Source of the DNA: Symbiodinium sp. CCMP2592
Lineage: Eukaryota > Sar > Dinophyceae > Suessiales > Symbiodiniaceae
NCBI GenBank assembly: GCA_905221615.1
Contig: CAJNDT010004890.1
Coordinates: 998,599 to 1,062,598 of the forward strand
DNA length: 64,000 nt
Direction of reading: 5' to 3'
Below are positions 37,031 to 47,074 of this stretch, one piece after another. A program made the position numbers and the translations under genes. The notes beneath the pieces were generated by a model that saw nothing but the letters and a program-made list of their open reading frames with translations, ran no database searches and was not told where the DNA came from. Each line of letters begins with the position of its first letter. Position 1 is the stretch's first letter.

Positions 37031-37124
37031 GCTACCTGGACCCTAAGGAACCTACCTTTTTCGGGCTCCCTAATATGATTTCTTTATATAGGCCCCTAAA
37101 AAGGTAGGTTACTTGGGGTTAAGG
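37031..37124. repeat. Fold-back element, family J
   Basis: Near-identical to 31310-31402. A fragment is at 42482-42545. Confidence 0.85.
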
Positions 37125-37224
37125 AAGCCCCTATAGATCCTGCACAGGAACCCTGACCCAAAACAGAGCCATACACCCTAAAAATAAGTTCTTTGAAGGA
37201 ACCCTTAAACGAGCCCTAAATTCC

Positions 37225-37380
37225 CACCCAGGCCTGCTTAGGCCGCACGGCCCAGCCCCCTGGCCCCCCTGGCCCCCCTGGCCCCCCCTGGCCTCCCCTC
37301 GCCCTCGCTGGCCCTTGCCCCGCGACCCTGGCCAGTCTGTGCAGCTCTCCCGCCCACTGCAGCCTTACAGACAGACCAGC
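37225..37380 (-). CDS. Gly/Pro-rich coding candidate with GGCC minisatellite
   Basis: Minus-strand frame LQWAGELHRLARVAGQGP, then ARARGGQGGPGGPGGPGG. The tandem 9-10-base unit (cccctggcc on the plus strand, 37247-37300) encodes Gly-Gly-Pro repeats. Either a low-complexity exon or a GC minisatellite. Confidence 0.3.
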
Positions 37381-37752
37381 CCTAAACGGCAACATTTTGG
37401 GTGGTAGCCTGTGTACTCTCACAGCGGGTGGGAAAAGGTCAGGAACCAATGTGTAATTGTTTGGTGGTGGAATCACATTCGAACGCTAGACGTAGATATG
37501 CCGCCCCCCCACACCCCTGGGAGTGTTGGGGCGCCATCCTACATAGAAAATACTGCCGCTGCGGAGCGAGACACCCTAAACCCTAAACCTTAAACCCTCA
37601 ACCCTAAACCCTAAACCCTGAAACCCTAAACCCTAAAATCCTAAACCCTAAACCAGCGCAGCAACTGCAAGCTGCAACCTGGCCACGGAAGGCAGACCTT
37701 TCGGCTGGGTCCATCTGTACTCTCCTGGGACAATTTGTAGGGTTTAGGGTTC

Positions 37753-37866
37753 AGTAAACCCCATAAAATTGGAAACCTGATTAAGGCCGAATAGTGCTGG
37801 GATTCCCTATACATTACTCTTAAGGGTTGAGGCTATTGGGTTTCCAACTTTCGGGCTTCTACTATA
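37753..37866. repeat. Fold-back element, family E-like
   Basis: Reverse orientation of the 32319 copy. Confidence 0.8.
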
Positions 37867-37869
37867 CAC

Positions 37870-38760
37870 TTCCTTTCATGTCTCCTTCTGGGATCCTTCA
37901 ATTGAGTTCAATGGGCTTTCAACGTTTAGGGTTTAGGGGATTACAGTTTATGCTTGCTAGGGTTCGGTGAGATCTTAACGGCTTTTGCAGGTTTCTATAC
38001 AGTACGGGTCTTCATCTATCCTTTTGATTCTAAGGTTTCCATAGGGATCGATAAAGCTGTATACAGACGCGACAGTGCTGAGGGGTCATGTAGGGCTTGA
38101 GGGGTTCGAGTTCCGGGTTCATTTGGGGCTGTAGGGTCTGGGGCTTAGGGCTTGAGTATTGTTGATTTTTGCAAGTACCGTAAAAGACTGTTTCTGCCGA
38201 GTACCATATTGTAACATGCAGCGTCTTAGAACATCCCGTAACATGTTATACTACAATGTGACAACAAATTTAGTCGAATATGCAACATCCTACACCCCCA
38301 AACCCCTGTACTCTAAATGCCAAACCAATGCGCTTGGATCGTGCTGCCTGCAAACTCATAACAGTAATAACTTTGCGGGGGTTACTATTTTAATCATGAA
38401 TCATTGGTAGCAGCAACCATAACATCATTCGGTGTACGCAGTTTATCGGCGAGAACACTATGTGCAATGATAAGCACCGCCGTCTGCATCAGTCTTCACA
38501 AGTATGCCGGACGTGGGCACGTGGACGCTTAGGGCAAACGACCGCGATCTACACGCGAAGTCCTAAACCCTAAACCCCTCATCCTTAACCCAAGACCCAA
38601 ACTCTAAACCCCTGACCTTTACCCCTAAATTCCTAAGCCTCAAACCCTAAACCCCTAACCCTAAACCTCAACCCCGAAACCCCTAACCCTAACCCGTAAA
38701 CCCTAACCCCTATAAACCCGAACCCCTAAACCCTAAACCCCTTACCCCGAAACCCCTACA
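37870..38760. other. Stretch with no convincing gene
   Basis: Contains TTTAGGG fragments, an AT-richer part (38155-38410) with a chance-looking plus-strand ORF, and a possible minus-strand open stretch at 38460-38535 (VHVPTSGILVKTDADGGAYH) ending in TAG. Nothing firm. Confidence 0.4.
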
Positions 38761-38868
38761 CAGAGAGCCCAATACCCATTAATTAAGGAATATAGCTCAA
38801 ATCACAATATAAAGCCCTATATAATCTAAGCCACATTCCTTAGTTAAGGGGTATTGGGCTCTCTGGGT
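38761..38868. repeat. Fold-back element, family C
   Basis: Full copy beyond the donor of the exon at 38901. Confidence 0.85.
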
Positions 38869-38900
38869 ACACCCTACGCCAGAATCCGCATTTGAGCCAC

Positions 38901-38958
38901 GGGTCCTCGGAAAGTCGCTGCGGTTGATCCCAGGCGCACTAAGGTGCGACAGGATCTG
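38901..38958 (-). CDS. Exon-like segment
   Basis: AG, 19 codons (QILSHLSAPGINRSDFPRT) plus C, donor GTGGCTC. A C-family fold-back (38761-38868) lies 33 nt beyond the donor. Confidence 0.45.
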
Positions 38959-39330
38959 CTCTAACCTGTGGATTAGGGTTTGGGGCTTAGGGCTTAAGAG
39001 CCTAAGCTTTAGGGTTTCGGGCTTAGAGTCTAGGGCTTTGAGTCGAGAGTTTAGAGTTTAAGGTTTAGGGTTCAGGGAGCTCAATGATTAGCAGAGCTTC
39101 TGGGTTTCATAAGGATTACTACAAGGCTGAATCAGGATAACTAAGCGTTTCTGATTTCCTTGTTAGGACTTTTGGCGGTTTAGGGATTGGGGGCTCAAGG
39201 ATTGAAAGAGCTGAAGGCCCTTGTTGAGGGCGCAACAAGGTTCTGTAGGGGTTCAGGGATTCTGATGTAGGGTCCGATGTTCAGGGTGCTCCGGTCCTTC
39301 AGGGATTTCGGGATGTTTGTGGCTCACTGC

Positions 39331-40060
39331 TTAAGCAGTTTTAGTCGCATGGTTTAAGTTTAGGGTTTTTTTGAGCTCCTTTCTGAGCTTCAAAAGCTTG
39401 AAACACCTAAGTTTTGCGTGGTTTTCGTTAACAAGACGATGTTTCTGAGCTTGTTCCATATCTTTGTCTTGTTTTTTGATTACGTCTTTCGACAAATACC
39501 ATGCGTTCCGTCTTTTATTGTTGATGATTGTTGGGATTCGTTGCGAAGCTTTTGTCTGGAAAGCCTCAAAAACTCCAAGTTTTTGCATGGTTGACGTTTC
39601 AAAAGGGAAGCAACAGGAAGCGGCAACAAGGGCTTCGCAGAGCAACCGGCAGCGTTTGAGAAGTAACACAACAAAACGAACAGAAGACACAAGCCGCATT
39701 CGCATGGACGTCATCACCCCCCACCCCCCATCCCCGCCACCCCCGCACAGAGTTGAAAGCAAATGCAAGTCTAAGCTGGCATGTGCAGAAAGTCGAAAGT
39801 CGGCAAAAATACCGCAAAAAACCGATGCGAAATGTGACACACACACACAGAGGCAAACACAGAAAAAACGATGGAAATGGAGCGCTGAGCATGTGCTTGT
39901 ACAGTGCAGCCCGCCGGCTGTTGCATTTTTTGCCCTAAAACACCGCAAAAACCGATGCGAAAACAAAAAGCAAGTTCGATTCCGGGTGAGCAAAGTCCCA
40001 AAACTCGAGTTTCAGCACATGCCAGCAAAGAAATCGCGCCACCACGTGCGGTGGCAGACG
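39331..40060. other. Unique segment with overlapping ORFs on both strands
   Basis: Carries a 220-codon minus-strand frame (39331-39993) and the start of a 304-codon plus-strand frame that runs into the ACT microsatellite. Internal repetition is visible: ccgcaaaaaccgatgcgaaa near 39818 and 39942. Composition is biased (His/Cys/Val or Lys/Arg/Thr) and no family fits. I regard both frames as probably non-coding. Confidence 0.35.
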
Positions 40061-40075
40061 CACGTGCTGCCAACA

Positions 40076-40084
40076 ACAACAACA

Positions 40085-40129
<45 letters not shown>

Positions 40130-40252
40130 GCTACTACTACTGCTACTACTACGACTACGACTACTACTACTCCTGCTGCTGCTGCTGCTACTGCTGCTGC
40201 TACTGCTACTGCTACTGCTGCTACTACTACTACTACTACCACTACTACGATG
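40076..40252 (+). repeat. ACT/GCT trinucleotide microsatellite
   Basis: Imperfect (ACT)n with interspersed GCT units, about 170 bp. It encodes poly-Thr/Ala, poly-Tyr/Cys or poly-Val depending on frame, which explains the long ORFs here. Confidence 0.9.
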
Positions 40253-40464
40253 GCCTATGGCCCATGGCCGATGGCCTATCGCTACTGTTGTCGATACTTC
40301 TGCTGTTCCGAGAAGTTCTTACTGGCCAAACTTACCACTACCGGTAACCAACTATTGCTGTCGTGTATGTTAACTTAGCTATTCACTGCTGCAGCCTGAA
40401 ATCCTGAAACCCTGAACAGTTCAAGACCATGAAGCCCCAAACCCCTAAATCCAAAGCCCTATGC

Positions 40465-40539
40465 CCCGGAGCCCCCATAAGCCATCCCAGTAGCTCCAGC
40501 ATCACCGACTTGCCCCCAGACAGCCGATCTCCCGCATGT
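40465..40539 (-). CDS. Exon candidate with LSGGKS
   Basis: Acceptor CTGCAG, then a frame reading HAGDRLSGGKSVMLELLG, WLMGAPGH. The LSGGKS string resembles a nucleotide-binding signature but sits outside any recognisable ATPase context, so I do not assign one. Another frame (EVLRPGELQTCGRSAVWGQV) is also open. Confidence 0.3.
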
Positions 40540-40870
40540 CTGCAGCTCACCCGGTCGTAGTACCTCGGTTTGATGGATGCTTATATACCCTAAACCCCAA
40601 ACACATGAGCCCTAAAACTCCAAACCCCTAAACCCTGACGATAGCGCTTTTGGCGCAAAGCACTGGGGAAATGTGGGGCTGTTAGACGTCTTCGGACCCA
40701 AATGCAAACTAATTACTCCAAACCCTAAGCCCTGCACGCTGAACCCTAAACCCTAAATCCCAGGAACATCAGAAATGGCAGGGATCCGATGGCCGAAGCC
40801 CGACATGCTTCACTCCGAGGTTTGGGTTGAAGCTTGCGGACTAGGACTTCCTTAGGTTTAGGGATAGGCC

Positions 40871-40986
40871 ACTTGGAGGATCATGGGACTTAGTAAGTAA
40901 GGTTATAAGTACCTTAATTGAGGTTATAAGTAGTTATATTACCCCAATTATAACCCCAGTTACTAAGTCCCATGATCCTTTAAGTA
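40871..40986. repeat. Fold-back element, family A
   Basis: Near-perfect copy in the intron after the exon at 41102-41020. Confidence 0.85.
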
Positions 40987-41019
40987 GGTCTTGGGTGTCG
41001 CCACGGGGGGTTGTCTTAC

Positions 41020-41102
41020 TGCCCAGATGCGGGATCACATACTCGTCCCCTGTGTCGCTCGACACTGCCCCGACCCCCGGTGGCGGGCCCATTCCTGAGC
41101 TG
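41020..41102 (-). CDS. Exon-like segment with GTAAGA donor
   Basis: AG, C plus 27 codons (SSGMGPPPGVGAVSSDTG, DEYVIPHLG) plus A, then GTAAGAC. An A-family fold-back fills much of the following intron (40871-40986). Confidence 0.5.
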
Positions 41103-41184
41103 CTATAAGGTTTAGAGTTTAGGGCTTGTCTGTAGAATTTGGGTTCCATGTGGATAGACAGACGGGCAGATGCACACACGCACA

Positions 41185-41207
41185 GAGAGAGAGAGAGAGA
41201 GAGAGAA
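41185..41207 (+). repeat. (AG)n microsatellite
   Basis: Eleven AG units. Confidence 0.9.
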
Positions 41208-41309
41208 AGACAAACACTCCTACTTACAGAAATGCACAGCGACAACTATATATCTATCTACCTGTCTATCTGTAGTTAAACTCTCTGTACACATATACAC
41301 ACGCTGATG

Positions 41310-41445
41310 CTAATGAAGGCGATGCTGCCAAGACGCCTGGAATGTAAGGCTTCTCTTCGACGTGGCCTTGGGCGGCAGCCTCTTCCTCGCAAGCGATGTG
41401 GTGAGCGACGACAAGTACATCATCATCATCGTCATTATTTAGAAG
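41310..41445 (-). CDS. Exon-like segment, Asp/His/Glu-rich
   Basis: AG, then LLNNDDDDDVLVVAHHIACE, EEAAAQGHVEEKPYIPGVLA. The donor is uncertain, within about 41310-41330. Phase-compatible (0) with the exon at 41683-41585. The 139-nt intron between them is almost wholly a P-family fold-back. Confidence 0.5.
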
Positions 41446-41449
41446 CTGA

Positions 41450-41553
41450 CCCACCCTGTAGTAGTGACTAGACTATAAGGATTATATTAGGGTCCTATTA
41501 TATATTCCTGTTATATTCCTATTATACCACTATTACAGGGTGGGGGCCCCTTC
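41450..41553. repeat. Fold-back element, family P
   Basis: Arms ACCCACCCTGTAGTAGTGAC and its near-complement. Fills the 139-nt intron 41446-41584. A second copy is at 29056-29150. Confidence 0.85.
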
Positions 41554-41584
41554 TCAGTCATTGTCATCATAACATCATCTTGAC

Positions 41585-41683
41585 CTTGGTACCCATCGTA
41601 CTCATCTTATCGGCAGTCAGATCCATAGCCATCGCTGTCCTGGTGGCTGTCACATCTCGCGCCGCCTCTGCTACTGCTCCAGC
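41585..41683 (-). CDS. Exon-like segment
   Basis: Acceptor TTTGAAG, 33 codons (AGAVAEAARDVTATRTAM, AMDLTADKMSTMGTK), donor GTCAAG; phase 0 to 0. Joins 41445 through a 139-nt intron. Confidence 0.55.
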
Positions 41684-41708
41684 CTTCAAAGCTCCTCAAC
41701 CCTCATAC

Positions 41709-41796
41709 TTACCTTGGGTTAGTAGTGAATGGAGGAATGGGGTACTATTATATCTACTGTTACTACCATTCTTCCATTCCCTACTAACCAAAGGTA
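41709..41796. repeat. Fold-back element, family G
   Basis: Ends CTTACCTTGGGTTAGTAG and its complement, 24-nt spacing to the exon at 41683. Confidence 0.85.
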
Positions 41797-42547
41797 AGTA
41801 TGGCCCGATCAAACCCCATGCTCAAACAACTGAACCTACAAGCTTCAATCGACTAGAACCGTTGCGAAGCCCTTCTTGGCTCTGAAACCCTTCAAGAACC
41901 CGTACTGAAGACTTAACACTTAACCCTAAACCCTACAGTTTTGCACTTTGAGTCCTTCAAGACCATGTCGATGAGGCTTCCCTGAGGCTCCACGTCCTTC
42001 ACTGCAGAAAGCAAAGGGCGTAGATTTCGGGTGGTGTTGGTTGTTGTAGGACTTTATCAGGGGTGGGTTAAAGGCTTTTGTACGTTTGCATTAAGGGCTC
42101 TATGGAGCCTTATACACCGGTGGCAAACAGATTCTTTCAACTTCTCCCCAAAGATTCCTTCAACCTGCCCCAGCGGATTCGCTAAACCCCAAACCCTCAA
42201 ACCCTAAACCCTAAACAGTAGCCGAAGGAACCGGAGTTGAAAGAATATTCGTATTCTGTAAAAAAAACGCCAGCAGTTGACAACTCGGGCTTAGACCAGT
42301 TTTATACGGTTTCACACAAGTTTCACGGTAATTTTGTATATTTTGTTATAATGCAATGGGGCCTTTTTGTATGCTTTAGGCTTTAGGGTTCAAAAATCTC
42401 GAAGATCAGAGCTTCGGGCTTAGGATGCAAGGGCTAGGAATCTCAAACTCCTGACATACTCTAAACCCTACCTGTGGCCGAAAAGACCTACCTTTTTGGG
42501 GTTCCTTATTATGGTTTCTATATATAGTTCTTTAAAAAGGGTGTAGG

Positions 42548-42658
42548 GACCTAAGAGTAACCTAGGAATAAAAAGGGTGCCCTTTTTGGTTTAAAGGGAA
42601 TTATAAGGGAACCTGAACCCTAAAAAAGGGAATAAGGGCCTACTCTGGGTCCTAGTGA
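42548..42658. repeat. Fold-back element, family K
   Basis: Nearly identical to 63608-63726. Confidence 0.8.
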
Positions 42659-42800
42659 CATACTCTAAACCCTACACCCTGAACCCTTAACCCTATAAAC
42701 CCTGAACCCTAATCCCCAAACCCTAAACCAACTCCTGAGGTAATTACAGTCAGTTCAGGGGTTCGCAGTTATGGTCTTAGTGCTCTGGATCTGAAACCCC

Positions 42801-42915
42801 TACTTAAAGGATCATGGGACTTAGCAACTGGGGTTATAATACTTATTACCCCAATTAAGGTACTTATAACCTTACTGATAACCTTACTTACTAAGTCCCA
42901 TGATCCTCCAAGTAA
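42801..42915. repeat. Fold-back element, family A
   Basis: Ends ACTTAAAGG and CCTCCAAGTA. Confidence 0.85.
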
Positions 42916-43007
42916 TTAAAACCCCAAACCCTAAACCCTAAACCCCAAACCCTTGAACCCAAAGCCTGAGCCCTTCAACCGAAACCCTGAACCTCAGGTT
43001 GCAGGGC

Positions 43008-43172
43008 TTACTTGGAGGTTCATGGGTAGTTATAAGTGGGCTTATAAGTCCCTGCATAGGAGTTATAACTATAATTACCCTACCCTAAACCCTAAACCCT
43101 AAACCCTAAACCCTAAACCCTGAACCCTAAACCCTAAACCCGACTTATAACTACCCATGAACCTGCAAGTAG
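43008..43172. repeat. Fold-back element, family I, with telomere-type insert
   Basis: Arms ACTTGGAGGTTCATGGGTAG and complement; the loop contains the CCCTAAA tract at 43084-43142. Confidence 0.85.
43084..43142 (-). repeat. CCCTAAA tract inside a fold-back element
   Basis: About eight units occupying the centre of the I-family inverted repeat at 43008-43172, in place of its normal loop and inner stem. Confidence 0.85.
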
Positions 43173-43201
43173 GGCCTTGGGGATTAGGGGTTTCGTTGCG
43201 T

Positions 43202-43250
43202 CGGGTTTAGGGTTTAGGGTTTAGGGTTTAGGGTTTAGGGTTTAGGGTAA
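43202..43250 (+). repeat. TTTAGGG array
   Basis: Six to seven perfect units. Confidence 0.9.
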
Positions 43251-43652
43251 CCTGGACATCGGTTTTGAGTTTGGGGCTTGAGTTTAGGGAAAGATGTCTT
43301 CACATGAGCCCTAGCAAACTCAAGCTCTCAAGCTGCAAATCCGCAACCTCTGAATCTTAGAAGGCTTCTCATAAACAAAACCCGTAGCCTCCAAAGCCCA
43401 CAAACCCAGAGCAAACTACTCCAGTTTGCAAAGCCTATACAAGCCTACACCCCAAGATCCCCTTTAACACAAAACTCCCAAGAATCCTGGAGCACCTAAG
43501 ACCGCGAACCCCTCAACCTCAAACCAAACCGGGTTCTTCTTAACGAACTAAAGTTGATTTACCATAATGAAGAAACCTAGCTATTTACCATAGATCTCCA
43601 TTGTGGTAACGTAAACTAACGAAAAGCATCAAAATAACACCACCAAAGTTGC

Positions 43653-43703
43653 CTGCTCGTCCTCCCGCGGAGCGTCCCTGCCCAGCAGGAGGAGGTCACT
43701 GGC
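43653..43703 (-). CDS. Exon-like segment with GC donor
   Basis: AG, 17 codons (ASDLLLLGRDAPREDEQ), donor GCAACT; phase 0 to 0. Function unknown. Confidence 0.45.
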
Positions 43704-43989
43704 CTGCACCCCAGGATTAAATTTCATAGTGTTATTATTGCTGTTGTTATTATTTGTTATGGTTACTTGTCAGTTATTGTTATTATTGTGGCTGTTGATA
43801 CGATTGTTATTACTAGGAATAGATTATCGTTGCTATTGTTATGGTTATTGCTGTTCTTATGGTCATTGCCATTATTGAGGATATTGTTGTTCTAATTTTT
43901 ACTCTAGATTAATGGTGCCCTGCAACTCCAACCTGGTTGAGAATCGTAAACTTTAGATCCTCATTCCTCAAACCCTAAACCTTAAACAC

Positions 43990-44107
43990 CTATAGTAGAA
44001 GCCAGAAAGTTGGAACATGACTATCCTGATGCCCTTAGGGTAAAGTATAAGGAAGCCTAGCACTGATCCTCCTAAAGCCATGTTCCAACTTTCTGGCTTC
44101 TACTGTA
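43990..44107. repeat. Fold-back element, family E-like
   Basis: Arms GTAGAAGCCAGAAAGTTGG and its complement. Confidence 0.85.
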
Positions 44108-44280
44108 AACTAACTCCTGAACCCCTAAACTTGCCCTCAACTCCTGAACTCAACCGTTAAATTCCTAAACCCTGAACGCTCAAGCCCCAAACCCTAAACC
44201 CTACACTCCTAAACTAAAACCTACACTTGCCCTAAACTCCTTTTCTGAACTCCAAACTGCCTTAAACCCTAGACTCAAAG

Positions 44281-44403
44281 GGGAAAAGGAGGGACCCTTA
44301 ATGGGGACCCCTACCACAAAATGGGCTATATAATGGGTATATAATGGCTATATTAGGGGTATATACCTAGGGGTCCTCATTAAGGGTCCCTCCTTTTACC
44401 CTT
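44281..44403. repeat. Fold-back element, family L
   Basis: Arms AGGAGGGACCCTTAATGGGG and complement. Confidence 0.8.
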
Positions 44404-44457
44404 GGATAGACGACCAAACCCCCAAGCCGTAAACCCTACGCTCCTTAACCAAACCCT

Positions 44458-44571
44458 GCTTGGAGGCTCATGGGCAGCTCTAAGTGGGGTTATACGTCCC
44501 CTAATAGAGAATACAACCATAGTTATCCTACTTATAAGCCTAGTTAGAACTACCCATGAACCTGTAAGTAC
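44458..44571. repeat. Fold-back element, family I
   Basis: Decayed left arm, intact right arm; 20 nt from the donor side of the exon at 44591. Confidence 0.8.
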
Positions 44572-44590
44572 ACGCCCCAGCCGTCGGCAC

Positions 44591-44644
44591 CTCGTCCAGG
44601 AAGGAGCTCATCGTCTGGAAGTCCTTCTTCGCAGAGTCCATCAC
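44591..44644 (-). CDS. Exon-like segment
   Basis: AG, 18 codons (VMDSAKKDFQTMSSFLDE), donor GTGCCG (or a later one extending to VPTAG). An I-family fold-back ends 20 nt from the donor. Confidence 0.5.
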
Positions 44645-44884
44645 CTGGCTTTCGGGGGTTTCTGATGCCTCGTGTTCGGGGCCTTGTTTGGGGCTTTAGG
44701 GATGTTTCAGGGCTTGGAATTTTAGGGTGTATTTAAACAAAGTTAATAGCATAATGAAGTGTAGGATTTAAGGAGGTTTGGTCGGTGGGGTGGTGGTGCT
44801 GCTTGAGGTTGTCAGGGTAGCTTGGGTCATCCGTTTCAGGCGGATTGTGGCTTGAGGTTGTCTATGGCTGTAGATGAGAGCTTT

Positions 44885-45225
44885 CATCATGATTATCATC
44901 CTTATTAACCTCACTATTACTGTTACAACTAGTACTATTATTGTTATTGTTGTTGTAATTATTGGTATTAAAGCAGTATTGTTACCAGCACTGAAGGCTC
45001 CAGATCCCAAACAACGCCCTGTTCCCACTTGCATTATGGCTATTGTTATAATTAATGAATTAATGGTGCTATTAGTATGATAGTTATTATATACCATTAT
45101 CATGGCTGAGGGCTCTATTATTAGTAGTACTATTGTTCTGATTATTAATATTATCAGTACTATTATCATTATTACGATTATTAAAATGATTAGTACTATT
45201 ATTATCATTCTTATTATGGCTGCGG
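44885..45225 (+). repeat. TTATTA-type low-complexity block
   Basis: Degenerate TTATTA/ATTGTT repeats giving Ile/Asn-rich ORFs on both strands. A similar block lies at 43725-43900. Confidence 0.8.
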
Positions 45226-45241
45226 GCTCTGGATCTGCCAC

Positions 45242-45309
45242 TTCGCCCTCTGTTCCCGCCTGCTCGGGGGTCCGCTTCTTCTTCCCTGCCAGAACCTCCG
45301 GCGCATCGC
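45242..45309 (-). CDS. Gene P exon, charged segment
   Basis: AG, GC plus codons (DAPEVLAGKKKRTPEQAG, TEGE). Its phase fits the exon at 45546-45443 (T plus GC gives Cys). The donor is GTGGCA, or the frame extends to ...VADPEPA. The region below (44870-45230) is a TTATTA-rich low-complexity stretch. Confidence 0.5.
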
Positions 45310-45442
45310 CTCGGAGGTTGTGGTTGACCTGCCATCATCATCATCGCCGTTTGTCGTCATAATTTTCATGAGTGAACCCCTTAACTACTTCAAAAAACCA
45401 TGCAAAACCACTTCCCCCGATCCCCAATGCTGAAAGACCCAC

Positions 45443-45546
45443 AGATCGGCTCAGCTTTATTGTCCGCCACCTGCTCGCAGAGACAGTAGAGAAGAAAGGG
45501 CACGTCATGGTGCGAGGAGTCCACTGCCGCAACCATGCGATCGTAC
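45443..45546 (-). CDS. Gene P exon, helical segment
   Basis: Acceptor TTAAG, G plus 34 codons (YDRMVAAVDSSHHDVPFLLY, CLCEQVADNKAEPI) plus T, donor GTGGGTC. Begins with the single base needed by the preceding exon (45855-45815, ending GG). The VPFLLYCLCEQV string is reminiscent, from memory, of a segment in SPAG17/PF6 ciliary central-apparatus proteins; this is only a suggestion. Confidence 0.6.
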
Positions 45547-45567
45547 CTTAACTTGTGTTCAAACCCC

Positions 45568-45680
45568 CTTAATGCAGGGGCCTCAATAATTTGAATAGGG
45601 TTTTGGGGCCGTTATACTCTAGTTACAATAAGGAACCCCACAATACTGGAGGTAATTATTTAGGACTCTATACTAATCAC
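45568..45680. repeat. Fold-back element, family O
   Basis: Full copy with minor decay. Confidence 0.75.
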
Positions 45681-45814
45681 CAGAATCAGAGAAAGGTTTT
45701 GGGGCATAGTGTACTATTTACAAACAGGAGGCCTGCTGAAGAATGTTGCTAGTTATTCGGATCCCTCTATGACCTCTGCTGAACCTGAAAAGCTTCAGAG
45801 CATTCCAAGAGCAC

Positions 45815-45855
45815 CCAAGGTACAGGTCTGTCGGCACGGGCGGGTTGTCATGCTC
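45815..45855 (-). CDS. Gene P exon
   Basis: AG, 13 codons (EHDNPPVPTDLYL) plus GG, donor GTGCTC. An alternative acceptor nine bases upstream (45864) adds PTQ. Splices in phase to 45546. Confidence 0.5.
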
Positions 45856-45936
45856 CTGAGTCGGCTTTACAGACAGATCCGTATGCGGATAAGGCCTTGG
45901 AGTTATATAAAGCGTAGGGTGCCGTTGTTTCGGTCT

Positions 45937-46059
45937 ACTTGGAAGGGCGGGGGACTTAGTAAGTAGGTTATAGATAGAGTTATATGTACCCTAAATGGAG
46001 TTACCCCAATTATAACCCTACTTATGAACGACTTACTAAGTCCCCTGCCCTTCCAAGTA
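45937..46059. repeat. Fold-back element, family B
   Basis: Occupies the intron after the exon at 46171-46077, starting 17 nt from its donor. Confidence 0.85.
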
Positions 46060-46076
46060 GGGCTTTCTGGACGTAC

Positions 46077-46171
46077 CCCCTGCCTCCTCTCTCGCAGGCA
46101 GATCGGGAATGCAGATGCGCTGCTCAGGGAGGGCAGTACACCAGTCCTTGTAGGCGGCCTCGACAGGGACC
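46077..46171 (-). CDS. Gene P exon
   Basis: AG, G plus 31 codons (VPVEAAYKDWCTALPEQR, ICIPDLPAREEAG) plus G, donor GTACGT. The first G completes CAG (Gln) with the upstream exon ending CA at 46248, across a 76-nt intron with GTGAGT...AG borders. The plus strand of the same island is also open (IGNADALLREGSTPVLVG) and even has a fair acceptor, but its neighbours do not chain. Confidence 0.6.
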
Positions 46172-46247
46172 CTTCGGGTGTTTCCGGTTCGGAGTTCGTT
46201 TTTTGAAGGTTTCTGGCGTAGGGCTGGCTTCTAAGGCAAGTACTCAC

Positions 46248-46403
46248 TGCCGGGTCTTTCCACGGACCCTATCAGTCTGGACAGTCTCTCGAAAATGGCT
46301 CAAAGAAATGCGGGGTGTTGGAATACATTCCACGGTCCAAGGGTGCAGAGGCATGAGCTCGAATAAGCTTTTGGGGACGTTGACGTTGAACCAAAATGTG
46401 GGG
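46248..46403 (-). CDS. Gene P exon with canonical GTGAGT donor
   Basis: Frame PTFWFNVNVPKSLFELMP, LHPWTVECIPTPRISLSHFR, ETVQTDRVRGKTR plus CA, donor GTGAGT. The acceptor is probably AATAAAG at 46405-46404. The same frame is open further upstream to 46560 except for one TAA at 46406-46408. Confidence 0.6.
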
Positions 46404-46505
46404 CTTTATTGATTAAACCTTGAGTGATTGTTAGTTACCGTGTACTTAGGGATAGGGATTACAATGTGATACGGCTCCTGATGATTCGTGGTCAGAATAC
46501 TGCCC

Positions 46506-46560
46506 TGAAAATCTGAAACCCAGAGCCCTGCAACCTGTGCCTTGACTACAACAGGCTCTA
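46506..46560 (-). CDS. Gene P exon candidate
   Basis: Acceptor CTAGAG, then PVVVKAQVAGLWVSDFQG, continuing open as ILTTNHQEPYHIVIPIPK up to the TAA at 46408. It could be the upstream part of one exon with 46248-46403 or a separate exon. Confidence 0.4.
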
Positions 46561-46999
46561 GGGATTGGGGTTTAGGGTTTGGGGTTTAGTCTTCGGGACA
46601 CTTCAACCAAGAACTGCCAAAAAAATACCTCCGGTTTAGGGCTCAGGATGTGTTCTGGATGCGAGGCGACTTGCACTGAGGTTCCCGAAGCACAAAAGAA
46701 GAAAGCTAACAACCAACCCCCCCCTTTCGAAACAACAGGCACAGGGCACACACACACACACACACAACTCCCTGCTTCTTAGGAACGGGGGATTGAATGG
46801 ATCCCTATAGTAGTCCCTATATAATCCCCAGAAATACTCGCCAGCATCCCTTCCCCCATTCCTCGCTAGGCACCAGGGAAACAATCCCCTACACCCGAGA
46901 AACCCCCTAAACCCTGAACCCTGAACCATCAGCCCTAAACCCCAAAAATCCCCAAACCCTGGACCCTGAACCCTCAACCCTCAACCCTAAACCGCCAAA

Positions 47000-47048
47000 C
47001 CCTAAACCCTGAACCCTAAACCCCTAAACCCTCAACCCTAAACCCTGA
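47000..47048 (-). repeat. CCCTAAA tract
   Basis: Short run of CCCTAAA and variant units next to the exon at 47160-47075. Confidence 0.8.
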
Positions 47049-47074
47049 CACAAACCCGCCTTCTGCTGTGACAC

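Noticed and set aside
40012-40347. Poly-Val, poly-Tyr and poly-Thr ORFs
   Set aside because: All three frames simply translate the ACT/GCT microsatellite.
40465-40539. ABC ATPase signature from LSGGKS
   Set aside because: No Walker A/B context and only 25 codons; alternative frames are equally open.
44768-45241. 157-codon Ile-rich minus-strand ORF
   Set aside because: Mostly a translation of the TTATTA low-complexity block; only its first few codons overlap a real exon candidate.
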